Positions 46,341 to 58,033 of a stretch of 64,000 nucleotides of DNA are shown in pieces. The notes below the pieces were generated by a model. That model was given only the letters and a program-made list of their open reading frames with translations, was not told the DNA's origin and made no database searches. Made by a program: the position numbers and the translations under genes. The stretch's first letter is position 1, and the number at the start of each line of letters is the position of its first letter. Origin of the DNA: Puccinia triticina (taxonomy: Eukaryota; Basidiomycota; Pucciniomycetes; Pucciniales; Pucciniaceae); contig NC_070561.1 of NCBI RefSeq assembly GCF_026914185.1, positions 7,254,001 through 7,318,000 of the forward strand. The letters are read 5' to 3'.

Positions 46341-47200
46341 AAGGGGTGTAGGTGGGTCGGGTCGACCCGATGGGCTCTGGTCGGGTTTGGGCTTTAAAGA
46401 ATCAGCCCGACCCGCTGGGACCCGTCGGGTTTGCGCAGGGTTTTTTCCATTCGGGTCGGCCCCTGACAGTGCCACCACCACCACCAACCCCTAACTTAAC
46501 AAGTCCCTCTATTTGAGGGGGGACAGTGTCCCGCCGGGACCCTCCGAAGGAGGGACTTACACCCAATGTCCAAGTTTGGGCTGACAGAATCAGAACTATG
46601 TCTTTTTTCAAACGTTTCTGGCTTCACCCTTTCCCATTGGGCAGCAAAGGTTTGGGGGAACAAAAGATTCCCAAGATCAAGGAGAATCTCTCCAAATTTT
46701 TCTGAATTTTTCGAGGCCTTCAGAACCCCTCAGATCCATTTTTTGTGACTGTCTGTGGTCCGCTTTATCCTATATTACAAAGTTCACACTGTACAGAATC
46801 CAAAACTCATGATGTTACAAGGGACATTGCAGATCAAGAAGACAGGTTGGGGATAGGTGGGTATAGTACATGGATAAAGAAGACTTTGGTCATCATGGAA
46901 ATCCAAACAATAATGAAATTGGACAGGAAATGGATGGGTGAGAGCAGTTTTAAAAAAGTCCCCACCAAAAAACCAAATGCTGTCAGCCTGTAAGTCCGTT
47001 TAGCGTGTAAGTCCCTCCCTCCGGTCGGCGCAATGCGACCAGTGTTTTACCACTCCACCTGTAGGAGGGTGGGACTTAGTTAAGTTAGCACCAACCCGCG
47101 ACCCAACCCGGACCCAACTTACTTGTAAATGATATTTGCACTTTTTCCCTGACCCTTTGGGCACCATGTTTTGAACCAAACACAACCCGTTTACACCCCT
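46341..47200. mobile_element. Non-autonomous hAT derivative (860 bp)
   Basis: The left end AAGGGGTGTAGGTGGGTCGG and the right end, on the other strand AGGGGTGTAAACGGGTTG, correspond to the TAGGGGTGTAAA ends of the 3.6-kb hAT at 6400-10006. Subterminal GGGTCGGGT / AACCCGGACC words are also shared. Flanking 8-mers AATCGAGA and GATCAAGA match at 6 of 8, differing by transitions. It carries no transposase; another element is nested at 46491-47088. Confidence 0.8.
46491..47088. mobile_element. Nested DNA element (598 bp) with 9-bp target duplication
   Basis: CACCAACCC occurs at 46482-46490 and again at 47089-47097. The element begins CTAACTTAACAAGTCCC and ends, on the other strand, CTAACTTAACTAAGTCCC; GGAGGGACTTAC-type words recur inside both ends. 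A 9-bp duplication points to the Mutator-like group, but the inverted repeats are short for that class. No coding sequence. Confidence 0.78.
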
Positions 47201-47424
47201 GATCAAGATTCTCATAAGATCCAGAATCTCAAGGTCTGAAATTCAACCCAGATCATTGAGACACATTCAGCTGGCAAAAAATCTCAGAAAAATCTGAGAT
47301 CAAGCTGAGATTCACCTATTTTGGTGAATCTCACATGAGATTCAGAATCTTGCTTGGCTCAGACCTGCCCAAGGACCTATGAACACTAGTCCCCACAAGA
47401 CTACATAATTATATTTACACCTGC

Positions 47425-48060
47425 TCTTGATGACCGGGTCAGCTGGTCATTCAAAGGAGCATAAACCATCTCAATAACCAGTTGAGCTGGTCATTGAGAG
47501 AGGACTCACCTTCAACAGCCAACCAAACCAGTCATTGAGAGGAATACACACCCTTTCAATGGCCTGTTGAACCGGTTATCAAGAGCCACACCCTCTTGAT
47601 GACTGATCAAATCAGCCATCAAGAGGGATACATATCCTCCTGAAAATTGGTCAAACCAGTCATTGAGAGGGATAAAGGCCCCTTGATGACTGCTTGAACC
47701 AGCCATCAAGAGGGATACATATCCTCTTGACAACCTGTCAAACCAATCATCAAGAGGGATACGGACCAGCCATCTAGAGGAATAACATCCTCTTGATGAC
47801 CAATTTGACCGGTCATCAAGAGGATATGTATTCCTCTTGATGGCTGGTTTAACTGGTCATCAAGAGGACATGTATCCCTCTCAATGACTGGTTTGACCAG
47901 TCATGAAGAGGATGTGTATTCCTCTTGATGACCAGTTTGACTGGTCATCCAGAAGAGTTGACTTGACCAGTAATTGAGTTGGACCTGTTGGAGAGGTCAT
48001 CCGGAGGACACAGGACTCCTTTGAGATGACCAATCTGATTGGTTTTTTTTAACAATGGGT
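47425..48060. repeat. Palindromic satellite array C
   Basis: About a dozen units of roughly 45-50 bp with GGTCATCAAGAGG, a spacer such as ATATGTATT, and CCTCTTGATGACC, linked by TGACCGGTCA / TGACCAGTCA dyads. The plan equals that of arrays A and B. Flanking GAATCT / AGATTC words continue on both sides (47215-47350 and 48240-48295). Confidence 0.82.
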
Positions 48061-49863
48061 CCAGTTGGTCATTGATGAGATGCATAGTACACCAGCAATG
48101 GGGCTTGGCTTGGTTATGAGCGGTGGAGGTCTCAGATTTCTGGCAGTGGCAGCAAAATGGTCCATATCCCTCATTGGGATTTGGATCTCGGTCTTGGGTC
48201 CAGATCCCTTGACATGTTTGGCTGCCAGGGTACCTTGGGCTGAGATCTAAATCTTCCCATGTGAATATCATGTGAATCTGAGATTCAGGCCCCTGTGTGT
48301 CCAAACAGGCCCCAAAAGGAATCTCCTACAGAGATTTCCAGAATGCAGCATTTCCCCCACTCAATGCTACCATGAATTTAATGAGTCTGAAACTTGGCCA
48401 CCTTGGAACCCCTCTTCTCTCCCATTTTCTCTATCTATACTCTTCCCCTCACCCCAAAAGCTCATCTTTCCTGGTGCCTCCGCCTTTTTTCTCTCCTGTT
48501 CTCTTTGTCTCCCAGACTTCCTTTGTCTTCCGTGCACATGAAGGCATGTAATATCTCTTCCCACTGTTCTTTGTTCAAATCAAACTGTATTGCTTCTATC
48601 CCTCCTCCTTCCTATTCCAATGCTCATTTGTCTGCTTCTCTATGAAAAATCCAAACCATTCTGCCACTTGATCCTATCCTCAATCCAAAAAAACAATCTT
48701 TCCTACTTTGGCAATCTCCATCATGCCTTTTTCTGTTCCCTATCCCAAGACATCCACTGTATACATACCCACATTCAATGTCCAAAACATATCTATTTAC
48801 GGTGTACTTGGTGCGCCAAAAATGAGCCATCAAATGCAAAAACAAAAAACCAAAATTTCAGCCTGTATTGCAGGCAACCCACTCATGTATAAGCTGGCCA
48901 GATCAAGAATTTTGAAACCAAAAGAACAAACTAATTGCTGGATTGGATGTATAAGACAACCAATCCAGGCAATTGCCAAGGTCTTCCCGGCAATTTTGCA
49001 CAAGCTGGTGCCGGCTTGGAGACCGTTCCTGGCAATTTGGTACATATCCCTCAAGCTTCACCGGGTGCTTTGCTGGAGAAAAGAATGACAATTGTACGGG
49101 CTTGCCAAGCAGGAAATGCCTCTGTTGAGCTGGAGTATCCCCCAAGGTTTACCTGTCCTGTCGGCGGGGTGAAAAGCGTGACACTTGTACCTGCTTGTGG
49201 GGGTTTTCTGCACCAACTTGGCAACAAATGCGCACAATCCATTTGTGAATGATTTCATTTGGCTGGGCATTTACTGGGTGCCAATTTGGCGCCAACTACT
49301 CAACTTGCTTGCCAAGCAGGTGACCTCCGCGGCCAGTTGGGGTACCCAAAGCTTCATTGGGCCCGGCACCCCTCAGGGCCATTTCTCCAGTCTTCAAGAT
49401 GGCATTGTTCACCTCTCCGTCTTTAAACATCTCTCCTTCTCTATAATCACCAATACTTGGCTCATACAATTGTTCCCTTAATTCAGGTAACCCACATATT
49501 TGCCTGTACTTTTGTCGTTACATATTTTTTGAGATCAATCATTCAAATACTACACACCAAATACTTGGTTCTTTTACAGGTGCACCAATTGTTCCTCTAC
49601 AAGTCAACTCCTCAGTAAATAGCTTTTGCCAAAGAATCCACTCAGCCTCTATCCTGACACATTACCTCCCCAATATTACACCGAACCTGTCTTCTTAATT
49701 TGACTTTTTCATTTCTAAATTTTTTACCAGAGCTGACGTGAGCAGCCACTCATCTCAATCAGTCCCAAGTATACCAAACACGGGAAAAGTTTAGGGTACA
49801 TTTGATGTTCAATCACTAATAATAAAGCTAAATGCTAAAATTTGCCACAAAACATAGCTATTA
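48061..49863. other. Repeat debris including a Harbinger-like right end
   Basis: On the minus strand 48313-48297 reads GGGGCCTGTTTGGACAC, a typical Harbinger-like terminus; its left partner was not found, though array C could be its interior. 48325-48640 is CT-rich and resembles 20750-21040. 48930-49400 contains TTGCCAAGCAGG-type words like those inside the element at 11309-12359. No gene is supported. Confidence 0.45.
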
Positions 49864-50062
49864 GGGGGGTTCACAATTGAAATTTATAAAACTTTGGGAC
49901 ACATTTTAAGGTGTCTATGAACATTTTCTTAAAAACTTGACAAGTTGCAGGTATTGATTGGTATCACCTGCTGCTGTGCATTTTCCCAAAACTTCAAAGT
50001 TTTTTTCATAAAGGCCTTAAATTTGGCTCCAAAGTTGAGTAAAATTCAATTGTGAGCCCCCC
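49864..50062. mobile_element. Mariner-like MITE (199 bp), GGGGGGTTCACAAT family
   Basis: GGGGGGTTCACAATTGAA at the left and TTCAATTGTGAGCCCCCC at the right are inverted copies, flanked by TA (49862-49863 and 50063-50064). The repeats extend through TTTTAAGG and TTTATGAAC words. It is a short member of the family at 14554-14973. Confidence 0.87.
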
Positions 50063-51605
50063 TATTAACATATGATATAACTCTAAATTGGACTATTTGT
50101 TTTCATCTATTTTCCATTTCTCTTCCCGATGGCAACTAGTCTTAATGTATTAAATTTTGATTGGGCTCACCAAAACACCTGCAAGGTTCTCGATATTTGA
50201 CAGCTTACCTCTGTCAGAGTTTTTCTTCTTTCTTTTCTCTACCAATAACCTGGTTCGGATCTACATCAAGTATGGCACGGCAAGCTAGTTGAATTGAAAA
50301 TTCCACGTCTCAATTGCTTCGTCGGGAGGCCAGACTCCCTACTGGGTGTGTCCTGAAGTGTGATTAATTGGCAAGCATGCCCAACGTACAGCTTGCCATT
50401 AAATCCGCGTAAAACGCGTTATCGGAAAGTGATGCAATCGTTGGAAACACTGGTGTGACAGATGAATGTGGTCACAGGGACGCTGCAGGCCCGTTCTCAG
50501 AAGGTGATGCAAGAATTGGAAACACTAGCGCCATGATGAATGTGGTCACAAGGACGCAGGCCCGCCAAGAAGTCCGATGTGGACCTTCTCACTCATTTAT
50601 AATCAGCACTTTGTAATGGGTACGAATCGAGTCAGTTAACTACCCCGCCCATTGGTTGGCGAGAGTGTTGGTTCTGATGTGACCGACCTTAGCAAAGCCT
50701 CTCTGGAGGTGGGCCCCACAGGGTCTCTGTCTCACATAGGCATGCCTGGCCATTCTTGGCGTGAATACTTCCCGCGAGAGAAGGAAAGGGATGGTCAAGT
50801 TCATGGTGTGACTAGTTTGAGGAACATATTTGGAGAAGTCACATTGATTCAAACATCTGATATGTAACACAAGAAAATGGTATCTTTTTCATTATCTGGA
50901 AAGTTTTCCCGTGACGACCTTTCGAGAAGACCGACTCCTGTTCTTGAAGGTCGTGGTGCAAGTTACCAGACGACTATATCAATCGGTGGATTATCAGCTT
51001 TTGTCTTATTTCAATGTATCACCAACCGTCATCTGATCTTTCACCCCGTTGAATTTGGTCAGATGCAACGTGAAGCCCTATGAATAGAAAAACTTGAGGT
51101 ACATGGCCATGTACTGAGACCTAGTAATGTGAGCGTGCCGTTCTAAGTCCAGACACGTTTGTGCCGGTGTTGAGTTTCGGTTGAATATATAGGCTTTGTC
51201 TTTTCTCTTCCTGGCGATAACCAGAACGACTTCTCCATTTAAATTTGAATAAAATAGTTGCTTTTGATCTTTGCAGACAGGTATTCCTACACTTTCCAAC
51301 GAGACTCAAATTCCCGGAAGACTTTGTTGATTCAAGCGTTGCTATGTATTGCCTTGAGCTTCCTGCCTTGTAAGGACAACATTTTTTTCTTCAACCGCTT
51401 CAGCCGCTTGTCCTTGTCCACCCCTTCTACGTCGAGAAATTTCGAGACACTTTTCGAGTCATCTTCACGGTTAATTTATTTTTGGCAGACAAGGTACGGA
51501 ATCCATTGCCTGAAGCTGTGGTGATTTGCCAGAGGTTATGAGGGATACCTCTTCCTGACTTGGGATCATTATTTTTTGATTTCCTCCCAGAAATCCAATC
51601 AAACG
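50063..51605. other. Region without recognised gene
   Basis: Contains two short related stretches near 50410-50560 (GAAAGTGATGCAATCGTTGG / GAAGGTGATGCAAGAATTGG with GTGGTCACARGGACGC), an old tandem duplication of about 95 bp. A minus-strand stretch at 51090-51290 (YSNLNGEVVLVIARKRKD, CLDLERHAHITRSQYMAMYL) looks exon-like but could not be extended. The last 300 bases are probably the leader of the next gene. Confidence 0.4.
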
Positions 51606-51995
51606 ATGCAGATTTTCAGAGGCGCTTTCATGCTCTTTTGTGTGATCATCAAGCAGCTAGAGGCCTGTAGGTGTAACATCGATTGCCCGGGAAGATGTAT
51701 CTACTTTTCAACCGAAGGGCCCTGGCAAAACTGTCCTGTTGAAGGATGTCCTCGAGAAGTTCGGCCAATCTGGTGGGAAAACTGTTCCCTCTGCGGCCAG
51801 CGGAACCGCATAGAAGACGTCAGATGCGTCGATCATGGTCAGCCGGCGCTGGTTTCTCAAGATCAAGAGCCGGCGCTCCCGGGCCGCCCAGTAAGTCTTC
51901 CAGATCTAATTCTTCCTTATCTTCAGGTTTATAAGCTGAGAAAGGTGGTAACTGAAAGTGTCTCTTGGGCTTGTCCAAATCATCTTCCTCGGTAG
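51606..51995 (+). CDS. Cys-rich small secreted protein, about 129 aa
   Basis: From ATG 51606 the frame is open to TGA/TAG at 51995. Residues 1-20 (MQIFRGAFMLFCVIIKQLEA) are a signal peptide. The mature part starts CRCNIDCPGRC and continues with spaced cysteines (WQNCPVEGCPREVRP, WWENCSLCGQRNRIEDVRC), nine Cys within 65 residues. Such spacing suggests disulfides and is typical of apoplastic candidate effectors. No named family is recognised. A strong donor, GTAAGT, sits at 51891; the only nearby acceptor would make a 36-nt intron, so the C-terminal 35 residues are uncertain. Confidence 0.65.
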   Translation: MQIFRGAFMLFCVIIKQLEACRCNIDCPGRCIYFSTEGPWQNCPVEGCPREVRPIWWENCSLCGQRNRIEDVRCVDHGQPALVSQDQEPALPGRPVSLPDLILPYLQVYKLRKVVTESVSWACPNHLPR

Positions 51996-52632
51996 GGAGA
52001 GCAAAGCACCAATCGTTGGACCAGGTGGACAGATGCCTTAAATGCTGGAAGAGCGAGGCGCACCGCAGCCGTACACCCCTGGAGGCCCGCTTAGTAGGTA
52101 TCAAAGCGCCGCATACATACCAGCAACATCTTTGGCCATCATGAAGGACCCGCCTAAATGGCAGAACTTATCCAGCCTCGGTCCGTGTCTTGGAGCTGAG
52201 GTGGTACATACCCGGAAAAACGCGTCAACTGCTGTCTGGATACGTTGTCACCCCTAACAGGAGATTTCCATCTACTTTTAAACATACATAGTACGAATTC
52301 AATCTCAAAAATTCCGTAATTCATAAAAATCTGGCATTGTTCATCTTAGTAACACTGGATGTTTAGTGGTGTATATAGCCTGAATAGTTCTTTTTACATG
52401 GCGTCTATGGTCCCCCAGTGATCGAATTTGAACCCACAAGCATATACATACGTCATATAGCCCCTCAATTTTGTCCCTGCTCATAAAGAATAGTGATATT
52501 TGTCCTACGGTTTTGCCCGAATACACAGTAGCATTTTGAGAGCCATGTTAACCAACAATTACAAAAGCCAAATGCAACATTTAATGGCGTCATCTGGGAG
52601 CAACAAGACTTTGGGATGGAGAGAAAGGGTGA
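51996..52632. other. Intergenic region
   Basis: Between the Cys-rich gene and the convergent 3' end of the PIG-U gene. It may hold a further exon of the Cys-rich gene (for example 52000-52260, open in one frame). Nothing firm. Confidence 0.4.
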
Positions 52633-54500
52633 TCAGATTTGAACGATAACTTCATTAGATTCGTCGATATCCTTGGCGCCCAACTCGACGATTCGGAAGC
52701 TTCTTTTGAGCATAGCCGAAATGGCATCGATCCAGACGAGCCCATTGGCGATTGCCCAAACGAGTGTAGAAGCATAGTAGAAATTCGCATTTCCTGAGCC
52801 CAGGTTCATCCATAGATGATGGAAGGCAGGTAAGAGGCAGAGCCCGTAAAAGTAGAGGGATATTGTCAGCAGCGGATGTCGGAAATCTGTTGTTGTTAAT
52901 AATCAAGGGCAGGGTGCTATTAATATCCATTCTCATAATCTCAGCGAGTGTGAGAGGCTTCAACGCATATATATTTACTCACAAGCAATCAATTCCGGAT
53001 AGAGTAGCAATAGCAATGTGTTGGAAAAACAGGTATCCCCAATCGATGGATAGGACTTGAAAGTCGATATTACTCCACTCATCACTACAAACCCAAAAAC
53101 CTTTTCCGTCCTACATTCCGAGTGTGAAAGGTCAGTTAAGCCAGCTTACTGAGGGTAGACAGCCGATGAGAACATATGAACGGTCGCGTACTTGAACTTG
53201 ATAATCAGTGGTAAGATGTAAATCAAAAGGTGGATCTGAAAGACCACATTGAAAAACAGTCTGAAATGATCAAACATTTCGATTGAGAAATACCAATGTA
53301 ATCCTACGTTGGGTCGTAAATATTTGTTGACATCAAGCTGAGAGAACAGCACACTGAGCGGCGTGAATAGACCAATTGACATAAAGTGCCCAATGAAAAA
53401 ACCCAATGATTTTGCTATTGTGGACTGGAAGAGAGGGTGATCGAAACCAGAAATTGGATTGGTGTGTATAAGTATACAATACCCCAGGGTTGGCTAAATA
53501 ACATATCACGGGGGGTACCTACTGTTGTAGATTTTGAGGCTCTTTGGTCAAGAATAATCCCGATACAGCTGGGGACCAAAAGTGCAGGATATACACTCAG
53601 ATGGGTACCGATTGACAGAGAGAACATCGAAAACGCCATCTGGTCTGGATAGATTGCCGTGCGAAAACAGTTGCAGCGCAAAAATTAGCACTTGAATAAG
53701 GAGATGGCGGGGAGGAAAAATGGGCAGGCGCACTTTGAAGCGCGCCATCGAGCGCAAGTAGGACTGCCAGATTGTTGAACACGACTGTTGATTTCGACAA
53801 ACTGGTCAGGATATTTAGGGGTGAGAATAGGTAGCTGATCGGGTCACAGAAATAAAACAGATGTCTAGTTAGTAAAAAGGGTTGAGTGGATGCCTTGGAT
53901 CCCCAAATGGTACCTACTGACAATAGGATTAGATGCCAATCTTCGATCTGATAAGTCGGACTGAGCATCCACTGGTCGTCTTTGAGCTTTATAGACTTGA
54001 CAGGCCCAGTGAGTTTGGGCCATTTCGATCGAAACAGACGGAGCAAGATCCACGCAGAATAGCAGTCGACTAAGCCGTAGACCAAGGTGACGAGAAATGG
54101 CGAATGGACGAAGGAGAAGAGGTGAAGCAACAGAGGCGACTAATCATCAATCAGCCACACCAACAGCTAATCAATCACCGACTCCAATCCTGAGATCCAT
54201 AAAAACAGAGCCAGCCTCAACTTGATGGAATACCCCGCTGTCATACGGATCGAGGCCTTCTTCGAATAAGTAAATCCCTTCCTTGACTGTTCTTTCCAAC
54301 CAACCAACTCAGACTCAGCAGTGAGCAAGCATGATCATGTATCAAGAAAAACGTTTGGACGTACGTTGCTTCCAGCCGCTAACCGGTGTCGCCAACTCGG
54401 GCCGATGAGATATCCAGTCCATGACCTCCGGGGCAAGGCCTGATTCGATCGCGATCCTTGTAGCCATCCAGGCGGCCATGACGCTCGAAGTTGCTAGCAT
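52633..54500 (-). CDS. GAB1: GPI transamidase subunit PIG-U / Gab1 (Cdc91), 7 exons, 447 aa
   Basis: Minus-strand exons 54500-54365, 54286-54222, 54139-53734, 53644-53523, 53424-53192, 53110-52983 and 52886-52633 join in phase to 447 aa; the human protein has about 435. Conserved stretches appear in order: [20 protein letters not shown] with [17 protein letters not shown] (near residues 33-75), [20 protein letters not shown] with [44 protein letters not shown] with [23 protein letters not shown] and [20 protein letters not shown]. It is a multi-membrane ER protein of the complex that attaches GPI anchors to proteins. The intron at 53645-53733 uses a GTGCGC donor; without it the frame is lost, and with it the alignment is continuous. 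This is the only clear housekeeping gene in the window and appears intact. Confidence 0.93.
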
Positions 54501-55335
54501 TCTGTCCAAAGGAATCGTCCGTTCTTCAACTGGGACAATCAGATGGTCTGCTTGGCAGTTTCCTTCTTCGAGTGGACCGGGGGGCACTTCCAATCCAGGG
54601 TCGGGGCTGGGGTCGGGCCCCGTGAACATTTCGGACCCTCCGCGGCATTGAACGTACCGCTCGGCGCCGAAGCTACCGCCGGTCCCCGGCCGGCCGTGGT
54701 GCCGGGTGCGGGACCGGGTGCCTGTTTTAGGCCAAAAATTGGCCTGGTGGTGTCGACTGGTACCCGGGTTCCACGGGGCCATCTCTACTTGCACTGCAAG
54801 AGGCCTTCAGCCAACTTCATTCCTGACATTAACGCACTGTAAAACTGCCTCCCTGGTGCACAAGTTGTATGCAGCTTTCCAGGAAAAAGCTGTCTCTTAA
54901 AAATTAACTTTATTGGGAGAGGATATTTCCAAAGTTTTTGCTTTGGAAAATGCAGTGGCATATCAGAACAAAAATTACTCTAGAATGTGTAGCATTAAAA
55001 TCAGTGCAGAGCCATGGAAATATGTGTGTGGAAAATAGAACTAAAAGGATTGAGTAGAGAAATTTGTTTTTGCAGTTAAAAGATTTGATGGAATACAATG
55101 AAACAAGAAAAATCATTCTGCACCAAAAAGTGATGTGGAATTGTTTTCCTATACATGTATCTGAAAAGGAAAGTTTCAGGCCCCATTTGGATGTTGCATT
55201 GTATGTGATAAATCATCAGATTCATTACACACAACCCCCAGGAGTTTTAGAAATCTGGTAGGGATGGGGTGTGAATTTGGGTTTGCACATTATAATAAAT
55301 CTGATGATTTATCTCATATAACCTGGCACAGGGCT
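54501..55335. other. Intergenic region with GC-rich patch
   Basis: 54510-54800 is unusually GC-rich (GGGCTGGGGTCGGGCC, GGCCGGCCGTGGTGCCGGG), directly upstream of the PIG-U gene, and could be a promoter-associated or repeat sequence. 55180-55330 contains a dyad of GATAAATCATCAGATT and AATCTGATGATTTATC, about 110 nt apart, likely the ends of a small element. Confidence 0.5.
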
Positions 55336-58033
55336 TCAAGAATTCTTAGGGATTATTTCAAGCAATCCCTTCAAACTTGCAACGGAATTTGAACCAACCT
55401 TGCGAGTAACTTGAGGCATATTTTCATCAAGTTTTTCTTTCCATGGGAAATTTTTGTACTCTTCAAACCTTATAGCTAATTTTCTATACTTGCGGTTTGT
55501 GTGATAGTATAAACGCGAGCTTCTGCTGAGAAGGAAATTCAGAAACCATTTATCTTTTTCAAAAATATGCATATACTTCTCATAGCTTTGGTTCTTGTAG
55601 TAATAACCAAGCAAAGTCCCTACAACCTCGCCCAAGATCAAATCATCCTTTCTTAGAATTCCCTTTTGTTTTTTGTGTTTCATTGTGGGTTTAACTTTGA
55701 AAACTTCTTCATTTTGATCTAAAGTGAATAAATCCAGTGCCAATTGCACAATTTTATTTTTCATCTTTTGATCAGAGAATTGCATATCTTCATTCCCAGA
55801 TAGGTGAATATCTTTTGATGTTTCTCCCTTGTGTTCAGAAAAACAAGAAAAAAATAAAAATTGAACTGCTTTTTGCTCATTGATGTAATCTTCCCCAAGA
55901 AGTTCACAGCCAAAGAACTTGAGTACCTGTTCATTCACTCCCCAAAGAATATTAAACAGTGCATCAAGTTTATCTAATATCTTCTCTCTAGACAATTCTT
56001 GAACTATAATTCTCTTTTCTGAAGGCAAAAATTCCCTACAGCCATCTTTAAGGTAGGATTTTACTTCATCTATTATTGTGTCTGATGTTGGTTGAAATAA
56101 TTTGAGATATAGATGTTTTTGATTAAGCCTCACCCTTGATATCCATGCCCATGCTTCTTTAAACCCATGAGTTGAATCATAATCTTTGGCAATCAACAAT
56201 TTCTGCATCTCTCCTATACTTGCTTCATGGAATACTGGATCTTCCCATGCAACTTGTTTTTGACTCAAATATTTTGGAATTGATCTCATCAATTCTATTT
56301 CAGAGAAAGCTTTCCACAGTATCAGAGACTGAATTGTTCTGCTTGTATTTTCATCCATCAGTTCTCTAGTTGGTCTATCCATGAAACTTTTTTGAAAGCT
56401 AAAAAACTCAAGAAGGGATGTTCTATCAACTCCAAAAAGAAATTCCCACTTTTCCCTTTTCATTGTTTTGTAATAATGATCCAGAAGCTGAAAAACAGCC
56501 TCATTCATCTGGATTACTGATACTGGAACTAAGATAGGTTTTTCAGTCACTCCTTCTTGGTACACTTGGTAGGCAGTCATTTCTGCCTTTGCCTCTATTG
56601 CTCTTTTGATTTTTTTGAGAATCTTAAGTTCATCAATTCTATCACCATTTAATTCTTTATTTTGGGTCCCTTTGATCTTCAGGATCTTCTGGTAATTCTT
56701 GCACATTGACATGAAACCCAGAACCCAATTCTGTAGTCCTCTTTGTTCAGAGATATAATCTGATCTTGATCTAAAATTTCCCAAATTATTCAGTATTTGG
56801 TGATTTGCATTCCACAAAAGCCCCATAAACTCCAACAATCTTAATTTTGATAGAGAATAGTCACAGGATTCTTCCACTGATTTTTTCCCTTTTATGGTTT
56901 TTCTGGTGAAGTAAGAATACAGTATTCTCTCAATTGATATATTTGCATTGGTTTCATATTCATTGCCTATGGAACGACCCAAATGTTTCAAAATGACTGA
57001 CATCCTGGCCCAATATTTTGTGTTAAATCCATGTGATGAAGCTTCTCTGAAATCCACATTGGGCTGAGATGTAAATTTAATGAAAACATTTTCATAATTG
57101 TTTAATCCACCTTTTTTATTTTTTTCAAATCCCACCTGATCCATTGGAGAATAAATATCTTCAATTTTTCTCTTGAAACTTTTGCCTGCATTATACAGAG
57201 TGTTCTTATCAGTGTTGCAATCTTCTAAACTAATTCCTGTAAATTGGTATCTGGCTTCAAGTTTTATCAATCTGTCTTTTCTGAAAGAGGCTTCACTTTT
57301 TTCTTTGTGAGTTCCTTTCAACGGAAAACTGAAATCAAAAGGAACTGGCTGATTAGAGTGATTTGATCCTGTGCAAAAACCTCAAAAAAATCAGGCTCCC
57401 TATACACTTCTACACATTTCTTCAGCATCAATATAAAATGAATGCTATCAAAATTTGATTCAAATTGACATACCAATTTGATGTGCTCTGGAGAAATTTG
57501 GACTTGGTGAAGCTAGTATAATAGCTGGAGTGTGGCCCAGAGAGGGGAAAATTGATGAATTAATATTTAACTTTGGTTGCTTTGAAGCTGGGTTACAAGC
57601 TTCATCATCTTTGATCTGGCAGAAAGGTTGCACAAGGGTTGATGATTTATTTTTGGATTGAACACCCTCTTTGAGGCCTCCATTATCTACAAGATCTAAT
57701 TGAGATAGAGAAATTTCAGCTGCCATCTTACCAATATTTCTGAAGGCGGATTGAGAGGTCCACTTTTTCAACTAACCAACTGTTATTGGTCTTTTTGATG
57801 GTATCTTTGAAGCTGATCCTACCACTGAAAATGAAATTGCATTGTATCCTACAAAGATTGGAGGTTAGGAAGATTTCCACAACTAGTGAGAGGCAAGTAT
57901 AAACCAGATTACCTTCTTCAGCCTCCAAGCTCAAAGCCAAATCTGCAAGGTGATGCAGACTCCCTCTAACAACTGATAAGGGGGAGTGGAAGTGGAGTGA
58001 GGCTAGCAGCCCGCACCAAAATATTTGAATCAT
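55336..58033 (-). CDS. Large lineage-type protein with internal duplication, about 761 aa or more
   Basis: The main exon is 57368-55336 on the minus strand, preceded by 57726-57474 (start MAAEISLSQLDLVDNGG); they join in phase 1 (GTATGT donor, CACAG acceptor) to 761 aa. A further 5' exon may start at 58033 (MIQIFWCGLLASLHFHSPLS, signal-peptide-like) with a donor at 57912, but linking it needs splice sites I could not settle. The body is Lys/Glu-rich and helical. Two halves resemble each other: LSKLRLLEFMGLLWNANHQI...DYISEQRGLQ against LDKLDALFNILWGVNEQVLK...DYINEQKAVQ, and LLDHYYKTMKREKWEFLFGV against LLGYYYKNQSYEKYMHIFEK, about 295 residues apart. Codon use is more AT-rich than in the neighbouring genes. 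No known domain. Confidence 0.72.

Noticed and set aside
53597..53733. Read-through end of PIG-U exon 3 (ending CQSVPI)
   Set aside because: Reading through gives sequence unlike the family; splicing from GTGCGC to CTATCCAG restores the conserved [12 protein letters not shown] stretch.
53893..53917. Possible intron at GTAGGTACC in PIG-U exon 3
   Set aside because: The frame is continuous and the downstream reading ([17 protein letters not shown]) fits; available acceptors would make introns too short or out of phase.
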